NCBI GenBank assembly: GCA_017548075.1
Contig: JAFYNL010000033.1
Span: 1-34,690 of the forward strand
Source: Bacteroidaceae bacterium
GTDB taxonomy: Bacteria; Bacteroidota; Bacteroidia; Bacteroidales; Bacteroidaceae
Direction of reading: 5' to 3'
Length of the DNA: 34,690 nt
The notes beneath the pieces were generated by a model. That model made no database searches. It was not told the DNA's origin and saw only the letters and a list, made by a program, of their open reading frames with translations. Shown piece by piece: positions 1 to 10,700 of this stretch (the stretch's first letter is position 1; every line of letters begins with the position of its first letter). The translations under genes and the position numbers were made by a program.

Positions 1-28
1 CTGAGCCAGGATCAAACTCTTCATCGTT
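1..28 (-). rRNA. rrs: 16S rRNA, 5' end only
   Basis: The first 20 bases are the exact reverse complement of the universal 16S forward-primer site (AGAGTTTGATCCTGGCTCAG), so a 16S rRNA gene begins here on the minus strand and runs off the left edge of the window. The mature 5' end is estimated at about 28 by comparison with Bacteroidetes 16S starts; the exact base cannot be fixed from sequence alone. The window probably starts where an assembly broke in a repeated rRNA operon. Confidence 0.95.
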
Positions 29-245
29 AAGTATCTTTTGTGGCTGCTGTTAAGCAGCTACTGTTGTCTGTTTCAAAAGAGCCGGAACCTGTACTCGTAT
101 CTCTATCCTTTAGGATATTGACGGTTCAACTTTTCTTGTACTACAAATTCTGTCTATGTAAATCTCTCAAAGAACATGCTCCTAAGGCGGAGCGCATCAT
201 AGCCCTACCCGTCCCTGAGGAACGGATAAGCCTCATTTGCGGATG
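29..245 (-). other. rRNA operon leader region
   Basis: This is the transcribed spacer between the predicted rrn promoter and the 16S 5' end, with no credible gene. A short hairpin sits at 41-60 (GCTGCT at 43-48, loop gtta, AGCAGC at 53-58, plus two flanking pairs). Leader hairpins and processing stems are normal upstream of 16S; the pairing partner downstream of 16S lies outside the window. The open frame at 40-372 on the opposite strand is treated as chance. Confidence 0.6.
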
Positions 246-279
246 CAAAGGTACGGCTTTTCCACAAACTGACAAAACA
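246..279 (-). promoter_or_regulatory. rRNA operon promoter (Bacteroidetes type)
   Basis: On the minus strand TACCTTTG (246-253) fits the Bacteroidetes -7 element TAnnTTTG. It is preceded after 19 bases by TTTTG, matching the -33 element. It points toward the 16S gene about 220 bases away. The match is visible in the sequence; its activity is inferred from known Bacteroides promoter structure. Confidence 0.8.
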
Positions 280-374
280 ATCCGAAACTTTTTTTCCCTA
301 AGCCTAAAAAAACGCCCTATATACATTATATATAATACGCGCGCGAGGGAATCAGAAACATCCCTCAGTTAAAA

Positions 375-456
375 TGCAAACTTAACACGTTATGTTGCCA
401 AACTTAACTCGTTAAAATCGCAATCGTAACACGTTAACTTTGCCAACGTAACTGGG
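375..456. repeat. Intergenic 22-bp repeat block A
   Basis: This block lies between the rrn promoter and the 3' end of the AraC-type gene. It holds about four degenerate units of 21-23 bases with the core TAACACGTTA or TAACTCGTTA, joined by TGCAAAC / TTGCCAAAC / TTTGCCAAC segments. It ends in CCAACGTAACTGGG followed by a T6 run. The same word set recurs in five other intergenic regions of the window. No coding potential is seen, and nothing else is evident between 373 and 515. Confidence 0.8.
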
Positions 457-515
457 AGCGTTTTTTCCTTTGACCTGATACGACTCTAAATAGGGAGTGA
501 AGGAAGGGGTTCCCA

Positions 516-1406
516 TCAGTTCAGTACCTGGTCGCGATACTCTTTGGGGGTTATACCTGCGTTGGTCTTGAAGTAACGCGAGAAAGCGGCTGCATCGGAA
601 AAGCCAAGCTCGTGACAGATTTGCTGAATGGTGAGATCAGGACGATGACGGAGAAAAGCCTTGGCTCGCATTACAACAAAGCGAGCTATCCATTCGCCTG
701 CACTAATGCCTGTTTCTTGTATGATGATGCTACCAAAGTACTTGGGCGAGAGACAAAGTTGCTGGGCATAGTATCGAACCTCTCGGCTTTCATGGTAATG
801 ATTGACGAGACTCTCGTAGAAACGGCTGAAATAGGAGCGCGAGGATTTGTGGCGTTTGGCTGAAGATGTCGATAAGACTTTATTAGATTCCTGCCAGGAT
901 TCATCGGCCATAAGCGAGAATATATCCATGACATCGGCTAATATCTCCTTTCGGCTCTTTATATTTAATGTGCTGGCCGACTTCAGAAAACGAAGGGCAT
1001 CGCTGAAGCATTGGAACTGCTCATCTGAGAGATGGAATTGAACCTGGCTTTGAAATATCTGACTCTTGCCATAAGTAATTCTCTGCTGCATCTCCTTATA
1101 GAAACTGTTAGAGACGACAACTAGCGTCACACAATAGTCTTCGGAAGAGTCTTTGGCCAATAGCAAATGATTGGGATAGATGACAGCCAAGTCATGAGCA
1201 TGAAACTCAAAGGGTTGCATATCGAGTTCTCCGTGACTATCGCCTGAATGATTGAGGACGAGAACAAGATATGGTGAGACAAAAGGCTCGTCATATACTG
1301 GCAACTGAGTCACTTCATCGATAACCACCAAACCTTGCTGCTCTATCTCTTTGCTTAGAGCAAACAAAGGATGAGGGGAAGGGACATTATTCTGATTCTT
1401 TTCCAT
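516..1406 (-). CDS. AraC/XylS-family transcriptional regulator
   Basis: Predicted DNA-binding regulator of 296 residues. The last ~100 residues form the two helix-turn-helix motifs of the AraC family: first HTH around 'YYAQQLCLSPKYFGSII', second in 'TIQQICHELGFSDAAAFSRYF', followed by the typical 'GITPKEYR' end. The N-terminal ~190 residues resemble the cupin-like sensor half of AraC proteins that bind a small ligand; the ligand cannot be told. The gene is on the same strand as the transporter behind it and ends toward the rrn region. A TATCTTTG box lies about 20 bases before the start codon. Its targets may include the adjacent transporter, but nothing in the sequence proves this. Confidence 0.9.
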   Translation of the reverse strand: MEKNQNNVPSPHPLFALSKEIEQQGLVVIDEVTQLPVYDEPFVSPYLVLVLNHSGDSHGELDMQPFEFHAHDLAVIYPNHLLLAKDSSEDYCVTLVVVSNSFYKEMQQRITYGKSQIFQSQVQFHLSDEQFQCFSDALRFLKSASTLNIKSRKEILADVMDIFSLMADESWQESNKVLSTSSAKRHKSSRSYFSRFYESLVNHYHESREVRYYAQQLCLSPKYFGSIIIQETGISAGEWIARFVVMRAKAFLRHRPDLTIQQICHELGFSDAAAFSRYFKTNAGITPKEYRDQVLN

Positions 1407-1423
1407 AGACGTTCTTTGACCTG

Positions 1424-1431
1424 CAAAGATA
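1424..1431 (-). promoter_or_regulatory. Possible -7 element of the AraC-type gene
   Basis: TATCTTTG on the minus strand fits TAnnTTTG, 17 bases before the AraC-type start codon. A clear TTTG or TTG is missing 19-20 bases further upstream, so the call is tentative. The rest of the 131-base gap between the AraC-type gene and the transporter shows no gene. Confidence 0.4.
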
Positions 1432-1537
1432 TCTTTTTTTCAGAAGTTTTGCGCACACTCCCGACCTTTTGCAAATCTTTTTCGCCCTAGATGTCAAGAA
1501 AAGAAGAACTGAGGACTACCCTTAAAGTCACTCTCGC

Positions 1538-3241
1538 TTATACGAAACAGAGCAGGAGAATGATGAGTTGAGCGGTAAGGATGCGAAGGAACATCGTTAG
1601 CGGATAGACCGTACTATAAGCGACGGCTGGAGCATCATTACCCGCAGTTTGATTGGCAAAGGCAAGGGCTGGAGGATCGGTTGTGCTTCCTGCTATCATT
1701 CCCATCAAGGTGAAGTAGTTCATCTTATAGTACAATCTCGCCACAAGTCCCACAATCAGGATGGGCAAAACGGTAATGAGGAAACCACACCAAACATAGG
1801 TCAGGCCATCGCCTTCCACAACTGTATTGACGAAGCTTGCTCCTGCCTTGATGCCCACACTTGCAAGGAAGAGTGCAAGACCTATTTCTCGAAGCATCAG
1901 ATTGGCACTTGTGGTAGTATAAGCCACCAGTTTAGCCTTGTAACCAAAGCGGCCAATCAGGATGGCAACAATAAGCGGACCGCCTGCCAGACCGAGTTTG
2001 ACGGGAGTTGGAACGCCAGGAATTGCGAAAGGAATGGCTCCGAAAATGATACCCACAAAGATGCCAATGAAGATGGCTGATAGGTTAGGATGGTTGAGAC
2101 TCTTGACACTATTTCCCATCTTGCGAGCCACTCGATCGACTGCATCCTCAGGTCCCACCACCATAATACGGTCTCCCAACTGCATCCTCAAGTTTCGCTC
2201 TGCAAAGAGATCCATATCGCCTCGACGAATTCGCGTCACATTAACGCCATAAACGGAACTGAAATGCATCTGTCCAAACGTCTTACCATTCATGGAAGGC
2301 TGAGTGACAAGAATGTTCTTGCTTACCATCGGAACATCCTGCTCTTGCCATTCCACACTCTCTTCAGGTCCGATGAAGACTCGGATTGCCTCTGCATCAT
2401 CCTGAGCACAAGTAATGAACATCTTGTCGCCCTCAGAAATGACGGTATCTCTATTGGGGATGCTGACATGACCATTCTGCAAGATACGACTGCAGACAAA
2501 GTCTCTTCCAAGGAACTGACGAACCTGCAGAATCGTACGACCTGCAAGGTAGGCGTTCTTTACCACAAGTGTCATTCGATGAGGGGTTGCATGCGGATTG
2601 GCAGCTTGCTCTTCTTCTATCTGCTTTTGCTCATCTTTCAGACGAATTCTGCAAAGGAAACGAAGGGCAATTGTCGCTCCTATAATACCCAGAACACCAA
2701 GCGGATAGGCACAAGCATAACCGTTGGCAATAGCTGGAGCCGCATCATGGAAGACCTGATTGCAGGCCTCAGTGGCAGCACCAAGACCAGGAGTATTGGT
2801 AATAGCTCCGCAAAGTACGCCAACCATCATAGCAAGATTGCTGGAGTTGGCTGCCGAAGATGCATTACTATCATGGAAGACAAGGAAATAGAGGGCAATA
2901 CAACAGAGGACATTGAGCAGGACAATACTCATAGCCATCACATTCAACTGTACCCCACCCTTCTTGAAACTCTCGAAGAAACCTGGTCCAACTTGAAGAC
3001 CTATACAATATACAAATAAGATAAGGCCAAAGTCCTGAATGAAGGTCAGCACATTTAGGGTTCCTGTAAAGCCAAAATGTCCCGCCAAGATGCCTGCGAA
3101 GAGCACGAAGGTGACACCCAGAGAAATGCCGCCAAACTTGATACGGCCTAAACCAATACCTAATGAAATGACCAAAGCATAGAGCAGAACAATGTGAGCC
3201 ACGCTATCGGTCGAAAAGAAGAGAGGTTCTAACCAATCCAT
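1538..3241 (-). CDS. YidE/YbjL/AspT-family putative transporter with two RCK_C domains
   Basis: Inner-membrane protein of 567 residues with the duplicated architecture of the aspartate:alanine-exchanger / YidE group. It has about six hydrophobic segments (residues 15-200), two tandem RCK_C (TrkA-C) domains at about 223-292 and 300-375, then about six more segments. The duplicated signature is seen as '[12 protein letters not shown]' at 145-156 and '[12 protein letters not shown]' near the C-terminus. RCK_C domains usually sense a small ligand or nucleotide. The substrate is unknown; AspT exchanges aspartate and alanine, but most YidE-like proteins have no assigned substrate. It is divergent from mutAB with its own promoter. 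Length is normal for the family and no defect is seen. Confidence 0.9.
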   Translation of the reverse strand: MDWLEPLFFSTDSVAHIVLLYALVISLGIGLGRIKFGGISLGVTFVLFAGILAGHFGFTGTLNVLTFIQDFGLILFVYCIGLQVGPGFFESFKKGGVQLNVMAMSIVLLNVLCCIALYFLVFHDSNASSAANSSNLAMMVGVLCGAITNTPGLGAATEACNQVFHDAAPAIANGYACAYPLGVLGIIGATIALRFLCRIRLKDEQKQIEEEQAANPHATPHRMTLVVKNAYLAGRTILQVRQFLGRDFVCSRILQNGHVSIPNRDTVISEGDKMFITCAQDDAEAIRVFIGPEESVEWQEQDVPMVSKNILVTQPSMNGKTFGQMHFSSVYGVNVTRIRRGDMDLFAERNLRMQLGDRIMVVGPEDAVDRVARKMGNSVKSLNHPNLSAIFIGIFVGIIFGAIPFAIPGVPTPVKLGLAGGPLIVAILIGRFGYKAKLVAYTTTSANLMLREIGLALFLASVGIKAGASFVNTVVEGDGLTYVWCGFLITVLPILIVGLVARLYYKMNYFTLMGMIAGSTTDPPALAFANQTAGNDAPAVAYSTVYPLTMFLRILTAQLIILLLCFV

Positions 3242-3276
3242 AAATTTTGCTTCAACAAAAATGTCCTTTCAGGGTG

Positions 3277-3307
3277 CAAAGGTACGAAATAATGCCGTAG
3301 GTTGCAA
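3277..3307 (-). promoter_or_regulatory. Promoter of the YidE-like transporter
   Basis: On the minus strand TACCTTTG (3277-3284) lies 20 bases downstream of TTG (3305-3307), a full Bacteroidetes-type promoter. Transcription would start about 30-40 bases before the transporter's ATG. It is back to back with the mutA promoter. Confidence 0.8.
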
Positions 3308-3366
3308 CACAGAGAAGTCAATTCTTGCTTTTAAGCAAAAGAATTGTTCAATTTATGGTTAAAAGT

Positions 3367-3397
3367 TTTGTTGTTTGCATAATAATGCGTACCTTTG
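3367..3397 (+). promoter_or_regulatory. mutAB promoter
   Basis: TTTG (3367-3370), a 19-base spacer and TACCTTTG (3390-3397) give an ideal -33/-7 pair. The expected start is near 3404, leaving a leader of about 45 bases, too short for a cobalamin riboswitch. B12-dependent control of this operon by an RNA switch is therefore not supported here. Confidence 0.85.
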
Positions 3398-3447
3398 TGC
3401 GCTTTTAAGTGCAAAACCAACAAACAACATATTTTATATATTAACTT

Positions 3448-5298
3448 ATGGCAGATAGTAAAGAAAAACTCTTTTCCGATTTTACTGCGCCTAGTCGTCA
3501 GGAGTGGCGAGACAAGATTGAGGTTGACCTCAAAGGTGCAGACTATCAGAAGAAAATGGTGTGGAGAACCAATGAAGGTTTCAGCATGGAGCCCTTCTAC
3601 CTGAAGGAAGATGTGGATAAGCTGCCGCTTGTCAATGCTCTTCCTGGTGAGTTCCCCTATGTTCGCGGCAACAAGGCCGCAGACAACGAATGGTATGTCC
3701 GTCAGGACATCAAGTGTGATTGTCCGAAGGAGGCTAATGCAAAGGCTCTCGACATCCTGAACAAGGGTGTGACAAGTCTTGGCTTCCGTATTCCATCGGA
3801 GAAAGTCAGTGCAGATTACATTGAGACTCTGCTCGAAGGCATCTATGTGGATTGCGTCGAGCTGAATTTCATGACTTGCCAATGCAAGGCGCTCGAACTG
3901 GCTCAAATCCTTGTGGCTTACTTCCAAAAGAAGGGTGCCGACGCACAGAAGGTAGAGGGCAGCATCAGTTTCGACCCAATCGAAAAGATGCTCATGAAGG
4001 GCAAGGACACGACCGAAGCACTTGCTAATGCACAGACACTCGTCGAGACCTTTGCCGCTTATCCCAAGTTCCGTCCCGTTGCTGTGAATGCTTACAAGCT
4101 CACCAACGCTGGTGCTTACAGCTACCAAGACCTCGGCTATGCTCTTGCTTGGGGTAATGAGTACTTGGCAGAGTTGACGGAAGCAGGCGTGGCTCCTGAA
4201 CTTGCAGCACAGAGCATCAAGTTCAACCTCGGCATCAACGGCGTCTATTTCATGGAGATTGCCAAACTTCGTGCAGCTCGTATGCTTTGGGCACAAATCG
4301 TCAGTCAATATACAACTGACAAGGAAAGTGCAAAGATGCATGTTTGCGCCTTCACCACGACTTACAACATGACCTTGTTCGACAGTTATGTTAACATGCT
4401 TCGCTCGCAGACAGAGACTATGTCGGCTGCTCTCGGAGGTGTTGACAGTATTGTTGTAACGCCTTTCGACGAGCCCTATGAAGTTCCGACAGACTTCGCA
4501 GAGCGTATCGCTCGCAACCAGCAGCTTTTGCTCAAGGACGAGTGCCACTTCGACAGAATGGTCGATGTTGCTGGTGGTTCTTACTTCATCGAGGAGCTGA
4601 CCTCCGCTTTAGCAACTCAGGCTTGGAAACTCTTCCTCTCTGTTGAGGAAGAAGGTGGCTTCTTGGCTGCCGCAAAGGCTGGTTCTGTTCAGAACACCAT
4701 CAACGAAACGAACGCTACTCGTCACAGTAATGCCGACAAACGCAAAGAGTTTCTGCTTGGCACGAACCAGTTCCCCAACTTCACAGAAAAGAGTGAAGGC
4801 AAAGAACCTCTCGAATGCTGCTGTCAGAAGACTTGCGGCTGTGAGAGCACAATTCCTGCTATCAAGACATCTCGCCTTGCTTCTGACTTCGAGGCTCTTC
4901 GTCTCAAGACAGAGAAGGCTGCGAAGGTGCCCGTTGCATTCATGCTGACGATTGGCAACCTCGCTATGCGTCAGGCTCGTGCACAGTTCAGTTGTAACTT
5001 CCTGGCTGCTGCCGGCTATCAGGTTATCGACAACCTCGGCTTCAAGACAGTTGAGGAAGGTGTTGACGCAGCCCTTGCCGCAGGAGCCGACATCGTTGTG
5101 ATTTGCTCAAGCGACGACGAGTATGCTGAGTACGCAATCCCTGCCTTCAAGTATCTGAACGGCCGTGCCCTCTACGTTGTAGCTGGTGCTCCCGCTTGCA
5201 CAGACGACCTCAAGGCAGCAGGCATCGAGAACTTCATCCACGTTAGGTCTAACCAGTTGGAAACCCTCAAGGAGTACAACGCTAAACTCGGAATCTGA
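3448..5298 (+). CDS. mutA: Methylmalonyl-CoA mutase small (beta) subunit
   Basis: Small subunit of the B12-dependent enzyme interconverting succinyl-CoA and (R)-methylmalonyl-CoA, the key step of the succinate-to-propionate route in Bacteroidales. The 616 residues show the mutase TIM-barrel domain ('[20 protein letters not shown]', '[20 protein letters not shown]') and a degenerate C-terminal cobalamin-binding fold (about 480-616). As expected for this subunit, that fold lacks the DxHxxG cobalt-ligand motif present in the partner. An odd feature is a cysteine cluster at residues 457-465 (CCC-x3-C-x-C) in the linker between the two domains. The stop codon is 2 bases before the mutB ATG, so the two are translationally coupled. 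Confidence 0.97.
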   Translation: MADSKEKLFSDFTAPSRQEWRDKIEVDLKGADYQKKMVWRTNEGFSMEPFYLKEDVDKLPLVNALPGEFPYVRGNKAADNEWYVRQDIKCDCPKEANAKALDILNKGVTSLGFRIPSEKVSADYIETLLEGIYVDCVELNFMTCQCKALELAQILVAYFQKKGADAQKVEGSISFDPIEKMLMKGKDTTEALANAQTLVETFAAYPKFRPVAVNAYKLTNAGAYSYQDLGYALAWGNEYLAELTEAGVAPELAAQSIKFNLGINGVYFMEIAKLRAARMLWAQIVSQYTTDKESAKMHVCAFTTTYNMTLFDSYVNMLRSQTETMSAALGGVDSIVVTPFDEPYEVPTDFAERIARNQQLLLKDECHFDRMVDVAGGSYFIEELTSALATQAWKLFLSVEEEGGFLAAAKAGSVQNTINETNATRHSNADKRKEFLLGTNQFPNFTEKSEGKEPLECCCQKTCGCESTIPAIKTSRLASDFEALRLKTEKAAKVPVAFMLTIGNLAMRQARAQFSCNFLAAAGYQVIDNLGFKTVEEGVDAALAAGADIVVICSSDDEYAEYAIPAFKYLNGRALYVVAGAPACTDDLKAAGIENFIHVRSNQLETLKEYNAKLGI

Positions 5299-5300
5299 TT

Positions 5301-7469
5301 ATGGCACGCAAACAATTCAACAACATAGACATTTTTGCAGGCATTGAGGCCAAGAACGGCCAAGCCTGGCAAAAGGAGAATGGTATCACTGCCAACTGGA
5401 AGACAGCCGAGCAGATAGACATTCAACCCGTTTATACGAAGGAAGACCTCGAGGGCATGGAGCATTTAAACTTTGCTGCAGGTATTCCTCCCTTCCTTCG
5501 TGGTCCTTACAGCATGATGTACCCCTTCCGTCCGTGGACCATTCGTCAGTACGCTGGCTTCTCTACGGCAGAGGAATCCAATGCTTTCTATCGCAGAAAC
5601 CTTGCTTCTGGTCAGAAAGGTCTGTCAGTCGCATTCGACCTTCCCACGCATCGTGGCTACGACCCAGACAATCAGCGCGTTGTAGGTGACGTAGGTAAGG
5701 CAGGCGTAAGCATTTGCTCTTTGGAGAACATGAAGGTGCTCTTCGACGGAATTCCCTTGAACAAGATGTCCGTCTCCATGACGATGAACGGCGCCGTACT
5801 GCCCATTCTTGCCTTCTATATCAACGCAGGTCTGGAACAAGGCGCACAGTTGGAGGAAATGGCAGGAACCATTCAGAACGACATCCTGAAGGAATTCATG
5901 GTGCGTAACACTTACATCTATCCACCAGCATTCTCCATGAAGATTATCGCCGACATCTTCGAGTTCACTTCTCAAAAGATGCCGAAGTTCAACTCAATCT
6001 CTATCTCAGGCTATCATATGCAAGAGGCTGGTGCAACAGCCGACATCGAATTGGCATACACACTTGCCGATGGTATGGACTATTTGCGTGCAGGTATCAA
6101 CGCAGGCATCGATGTGGATGCTTTCGCACCTCGTCTCTCGTTCTTCTGGGCCATTGGTGTGAACCACTTTATGGAGATTGCGAAGATGCGTGCAGGTCGT
6201 CTGTTGTGGGCAAAGATTGTGAAGAGCTTCGGAGCCAAGAACCCGAAGTCTATGGCTTTGCGTACCCACTCTCAGACATCAGGCTGGTCTTTGACAGAGC
6301 AAGATCCCTTCAACAATGTGGGTCGTACCTGTATCGAGGCTATGGCTGCCGTGCTTGGTCACACCCAGAGCTTGCATACAAACGCCCTCGACGAAGCCAT
6401 CGCATTGCCGACAGACTTCAGTGCCCGTATCGCTCGTAACACTCAGATTTACATCCAGAACGAGACACAAGTCTGCAAGCACATCGATCCATGGGCAGGT
6501 TCTTACTATGTGGAGAAGCTCACATACGAGTTGTATCACAAGGCTTGGGAGCATATCCAAGAAATCGAGAAGCTTGGCGGTATGGCAAAAGCCATCGAGA
6601 CTGGCCTGCCGAAGATGCGTATCGAGGAAGCTTCAGCACGTACTCAGGCCCGCATCGACAGCGGTGTACAGACCATCGTAGGCGTGAACAAGTATCGTCT
6701 TGAGCACGAAGATCCCATCGATATCCTCGAGATCGATAATACCGCAGTACGTCTGCAGCAGGAAGAGTCCTTGAAGCAACTCAAGGCAAAGCGCGACGAA
6801 GCTCAAGTTAAGGCTGACCTCGAGGCCATCACAGAATGTGTTCGTGAGTTCAATGAGGGCAAGAAGAGCAAGGACAACCTGCTCGATCTGGCTGTTCGTG
6901 CCGCTGGTCATCGTGCCACTTTGGGTGAGATAAGTGATGCCTGCGAAGCTATCGTAGGTCGTTACAAAGCAGTAATCAGAACTATTTCAGGCGTGTATAG
7001 AAGTGAAAGTAAGAATGACAAGCTTTTCGACAAGGCTTGTGCTATGACCGACGAATTCGCCAAGAAGAATGGTCGTCGTCCTCGTATCATGGTTGCCAAG
7101 ATGGGACAGGACGGACATGACCGTGGTGCGAAGGTAGTCGCTACAGGTTATGCCGACTGCGGCTTCGATGTGGATATGGGACCTTTGTTCCAGACACCAG
7201 CCGAAGCAGCCCGTCAAGCAGTAGAGAACGACGTGGATATCGTAGGTGCCAGCTCTTTGGCAGCAGGTCACAAGACACTTATTCCTCAGCTCATCGAAGA
7301 GTTGAAGAAGCTTGGCCGCGAAGACATCATGGTCATTGCAGGTGGTGTTATTCCTGCACAAGACTACGACTTCCTCTACAATGCAGGCGTTGCAGCCATC
7401 TTTGGTCCCGGCACTCCGGTTCCCTACTCCGCAGTTGAGATGATGAAGATCTTGATGGGAACAGAATAG
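5301..7469 (+). CDS. mutB: Methylmalonyl-CoA mutase large (alpha) subunit
   Basis: Catalytic subunit of methylmalonyl-CoA mutase, 722 residues, cytosolic, adenosylcobalamin-dependent. The barrel domain has '[18 protein letters not shown]', '[17 protein letters not shown]' and '[18 protein letters not shown]'. The C-terminal B12 domain carries the DxHxxG motif as DGHDRG, with His606 the expected lower axial cobalt ligand, followed by '[12 protein letters not shown]' and 'IAGGVIP'. Length matches known large subunits. It forms the mutAB operon with the gene directly upstream and is followed by a strong terminator. Epimerase, propionyl-CoA carboxylase and the MeaB chaperone are not in this window. 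Confidence 0.98.
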   Translation: MARKQFNNIDIFAGIEAKNGQAWQKENGITANWKTAEQIDIQPVYTKEDLEGMEHLNFAAGIPPFLRGPYSMMYPFRPWTIRQYAGFSTAEESNAFYRRNLASGQKGLSVAFDLPTHRGYDPDNQRVVGDVGKAGVSICSLENMKVLFDGIPLNKMSVSMTMNGAVLPILAFYINAGLEQGAQLEEMAGTIQNDILKEFMVRNTYIYPPAFSMKIIADIFEFTSQKMPKFNSISISGYHMQEAGATADIELAYTLADGMDYLRAGINAGIDVDAFAPRLSFFWAIGVNHFMEIAKMRAGRLLWAKIVKSFGAKNPKSMALRTHSQTSGWSLTEQDPFNNVGRTCIEAMAAVLGHTQSLHTNALDEAIALPTDFSARIARNTQIYIQNETQVCKHIDPWAGSYYVEKLTYELYHKAWEHIQEIEKLGGMAKAIETGLPKMRIEEASARTQARIDSGVQTIVGVNKYRLEHEDPIDILEIDNTAVRLQQEESLKQLKAKRDEAQVKADLEAITECVREFNEGKKSKDNLLDLAVRAAGHRATLGEISDACEAIVGRYKAVIRTISGVYRSESKNDKLFDKACAMTDEFAKKNGRRPRIMVAKMGQDGHDRGAKVVATGYADCGFDVDMGPLFQTPAEAARQAVENDVDIVGASSLAAGHKTLIPQLIEELKKLGREDIMVIAGGVIPAQDYDFLYNAGVAAIFGPGTPVPYSAVEMMKILMGTE

Positions 7470-7493
7470 TTCAACATTAACTTCCTACTCTTA

Positions 7494-7525
7494 CCCCTCT
7501 GCTGGATTTCGGCAGAGGGGTTTTT
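7494..7525 (+). terminator. Rho-independent terminator after mutB
   Basis: A perfect 9-bp GC-rich stem, CCCCTCTGC (7494-7502) with GCAGAGGGG (7512-7520), a 9-base loop and a T5 tract, 25 bases after the mutB stop codon. Confidence 0.95.
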
Positions 7526-7531
7526 CGTTTC

Positions 7532-7611
7532 AAAACATAACACGTTATGATTGCAATCGTAACACGTTAAGTTTGCCAACGTAACACGTTAAATTCGCCA
7601 ACGACACTGGC
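7532..7611. repeat. Intergenic 22-bp repeat block B
   Basis: Directly after the mutB terminator come tandem ~22-base units containing TAACACGTTA three times, at about 7538, 7560 and 7582. They are separated by TTGCAATCG and TTTGCCAACG linkers and close with CCAACGACACTGG. The block belongs to the same family as blocks A, D, E and F. No open frame is supported here. Confidence 0.85.
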
Positions 7612-7655
7612 ATAGTTGAATTAACTCAAACATTTTCTTAAAAAACAACATTTCT

Positions 7656-7687
7656 TTTGGCTGTTATGGAAAAAAGATGTACCTTTG
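7656..7687 (+). promoter_or_regulatory. Promoter of the C10 peptidase cassette
   Basis: TTTG (7656-7659), a 20-base spacer and TACCTTTG (7680-7687) make a complete Bacteroidetes-type promoter. It leaves a leader of about 50 bases before the peptidase ATG. Confidence 0.85.
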
Positions 7688-7747
7688 CGCCCGATTTGTC
7701 TTAAAACGACAGAAAACATTATTTTTTTTAACTATAAACATTAATCA

Positions 7748-10700
7748 ATGAGAAAATTATTTACACTACTCCTTGCCCTGTTCTGCTTTACAGGAATCTG
7801 GGCTGAGGATGTGACAGAAGGACAAGCTCTTGAACAAGCATTGGACTTCCTGGCAAATCAGACGACTGCTTCTGGCAGACCACGCCACGCTCAAGGCACA
7901 ACGCCTCAGCTTTCATTGGCAAGCAAGGTGAGCGGACTGTATGTCTTCAATGTAAAAGACGAAGGTGGCTATGTTATCGTATCGAATGACGACCGTACTA
8001 TTCCAGTTCTTGGCTTTAGCGAGAATGGCAAATTCGATGCAAACAACATGCCCGACAACATGAAGGCTTGGCTTCAAGGTTATGCCGACGAAATTGCATG
8101 GCTGAAGCAGAACAACATCACAACAACCGGCCCAAAGAAGGTTCGCAGCAAAGTTGGCTCACATAGTACCACAGCTGTCGCTCCTCTTTGTACCTCAACT
8201 TGGTATCAGGATGCACCATACAACAACCAGTGCCCTACATATAACAGTTGGTCTGGTTCCGGCAGGTCTGCTACTGGTTGTGTGGCAACTGCAATGGCTC
8301 AAGTAATGTACTACCACAAATGGCCAGAAACTACAACAAAAGCTATTCCAGGATACATCACATACAGCTATAGCATGAACCTATCATCGCTGCCCGTCAC
8401 ATCTTTCGACTGGGCAAACATGATAGACGACTATTCAGGCAGCTACACTACTGCTCAGGGCACAGCCGTTGCCACTTTGATGAAGTATTGCGGTTACTCT
8501 GTTCAGATGGACTATGGTCCAGAGTCAGGAGCCTATACTGAGGATGTTGCAACTGCTCTTATCAAATACTTTGACTACAATGCCAACACCACACAGTTTG
8601 TCAATCGTAGTTCATATACCTACGCTAACTGGACTGATTTGATTTATCATGAAGTAGCAAATTCTCGTCCTGTTGTTTATGGAGGCATGTCAACTGGTGG
8701 CGGACATGAGTTCGTATGCGATGGCTATAAATACCAAAGCGGCACCGACTTCTTCCACATCAACTGGGGTTGGGGTGGTATGAGTGACAACTACTTTGTC
8801 CTCTCTGCTCTTGATCCTGACCAGCAGGGTATTGGCGGCAGCAGTTCAACCGACGGCTTCCATTATGGACAGGACGCAGTCATCGGCATTCAGAAATCTA
8901 CTGACAATGGATCCATTGCAGACATCTCTCCCAATGTCATTAACTTGGTATTGAACAGTATCACCTTCAGCAGCAATCCTTCTGAGCCCGGTGCAGAGGT
9001 AAATGTCATCTTCAATGTCACCAACAACAGTTCCGACGACTATGATGGCGATCTTTGGTTGTACTTAAATTATGAAGGCGAGTTTTATCCCATTGACCTC
9101 CAAAGCTTTGTCATTCCCGCAGGAGAGACACAAGATTGTATCATTCCTTATACACCAGAAGAGGCAGACACATACGAATTTGCATTTGGTTATATTAATG
9201 CGAAAGGCGAATACGTTGTCTACGATAACATGACTGCAACATTAACCGTTGCAGAACGCACCAAAAACGAATACGTTCCCGTATATGGCTACTATTGTGA
9301 CGAGTTGAGCAGAAGCCAATTCATCATTCCTGCAGCAAACATAGAGGATATGCTCAATAGTACCATCAATGGAATGACATTCTATGCTGCTCAAACTTCT
9401 GTCAGCTGGGGTGCTGCTAAGTTCGATGTTTATCTGAGCGAAGTAAACTCGACCACTATCAATTCACTTAAGGACTGGAATAGCTTGGAGAAGGTGTATG
9501 CTGGTAGCCTTTCTATCAATGAAGGAAAGATGGTCATCAACTTCAACGATCCATATTATTATCAAGGCGGTAACCTTTTGGTAGGTATCAACCAAACCGT
9601 TAAGGGCAATTATTCTAGTTGTAGTTGGTATGGAGAAACTGTTAATGGTGCATCTGTAGGTGGTTACAACACATCTATCAACCAACAGAACTTCCTGCCA
9701 GAAGTCACCTTCAACTATACCGCTGGTGGAACTCCTCCTTTGAAGAAGCCCACAAATCTTGCAGCAACAGAAATCAGTGCTACCGGCGCTACAATCAGTT
9801 GGGAAGGCACAGCCGACAGCTACAACCTGCGCTACAGAGCAGCCAAGGGCTTTAACTATGACTTCGAATTCGCCGAAGCATGGACATATACTGACTTCTC
9901 GCCCTGCACCACCTACGACGGTGACGGCCTTAAAACATATGGAATCCAAGGTTTTGATATGCCTAATGCAAACTACTATGGTTCTGTTATAGCATTCTCT
10001 GACAACAGCCAATGGGAAGCACATAATGGCAACACCATGGGCGCATTCATGGCTGCCATCCCTTCAGAAGAGGAAGGAGGAATAACAGCCAACGATGACT
10101 ATTTCATCACTCCCGAACTTACCATTGCAAGTGGAGACCATTTCACCTTCTGGGCAAGATCAGTTACTACCAGCTATGGCCTTGAGCGTATGAAAGTTAG
10201 TGTCTATGGCGGAAACGGAACCATCAGCAATTACCTCGCCGGAAGTGCCTCCAAATACGTTGAAGTGCCTGTCGATTGGACACAATATGACTACGACTTG
10301 ACAGCCTATGCCGGCCAGACCATTCAGTTGGCTATCAACTGCGTATCAGCCGATGCTTTTGCACTTCTCTTCGACGATATCTTCGTAGGTGATCCCACCG
10401 ACGACTCTTGGGATGCAACCCTTACGAATGTTACCTCTCCATATGTTTTGAACGGACTCTCTAGCGAAACGAAATATGAAGTTCAGGTTCAGTCTGTCGG
10501 TGGCGAGAACACAAGTGATTGGGTAGGAATAACCTTCTATACCGAAGAAGCAAGCATCATCGAGTTTGCCAACGATGTAGACAACACAGAACTGATTAAT
10601 GACCTCGACGGACAGACTTGTAATGTTCAACTTACCGGTCGCACCCTCTATAAGGATGGAACTTGGAACACACTCTGCTTGCCTTTCGATGTAACAGTTG

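Noticed and set aside
40-372. 110-codon open frame opposite the rRNA leader
   Set aside because: It lies inside the rrn leader and promoter, opposes it, and has no family resemblance or start signal.
2090-3019. 309-codon frame antisense to the transporter
   Set aside because: The sense frame has clear duplicated transporter signatures and RCK domains; this frame has no domain.
3398-3447. Cobalamin riboswitch before mutAB
   Set aside because: The leader is only about 45 bases and lacks a B12-box-like sequence; the riboswitch needs about 200 bases.
3331-4548. 405-codon frame antisense to mutA
   Set aside because: It runs across the mutA promoter and coding strand; mutA is certain, and long antisense frames are common opposite such codon use.
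7532-7611. CRISPR array
   Set aside because: The units are 22 bp and contiguous or with very short linkers, with no 30-40 bp unique spacers and no cas genes.
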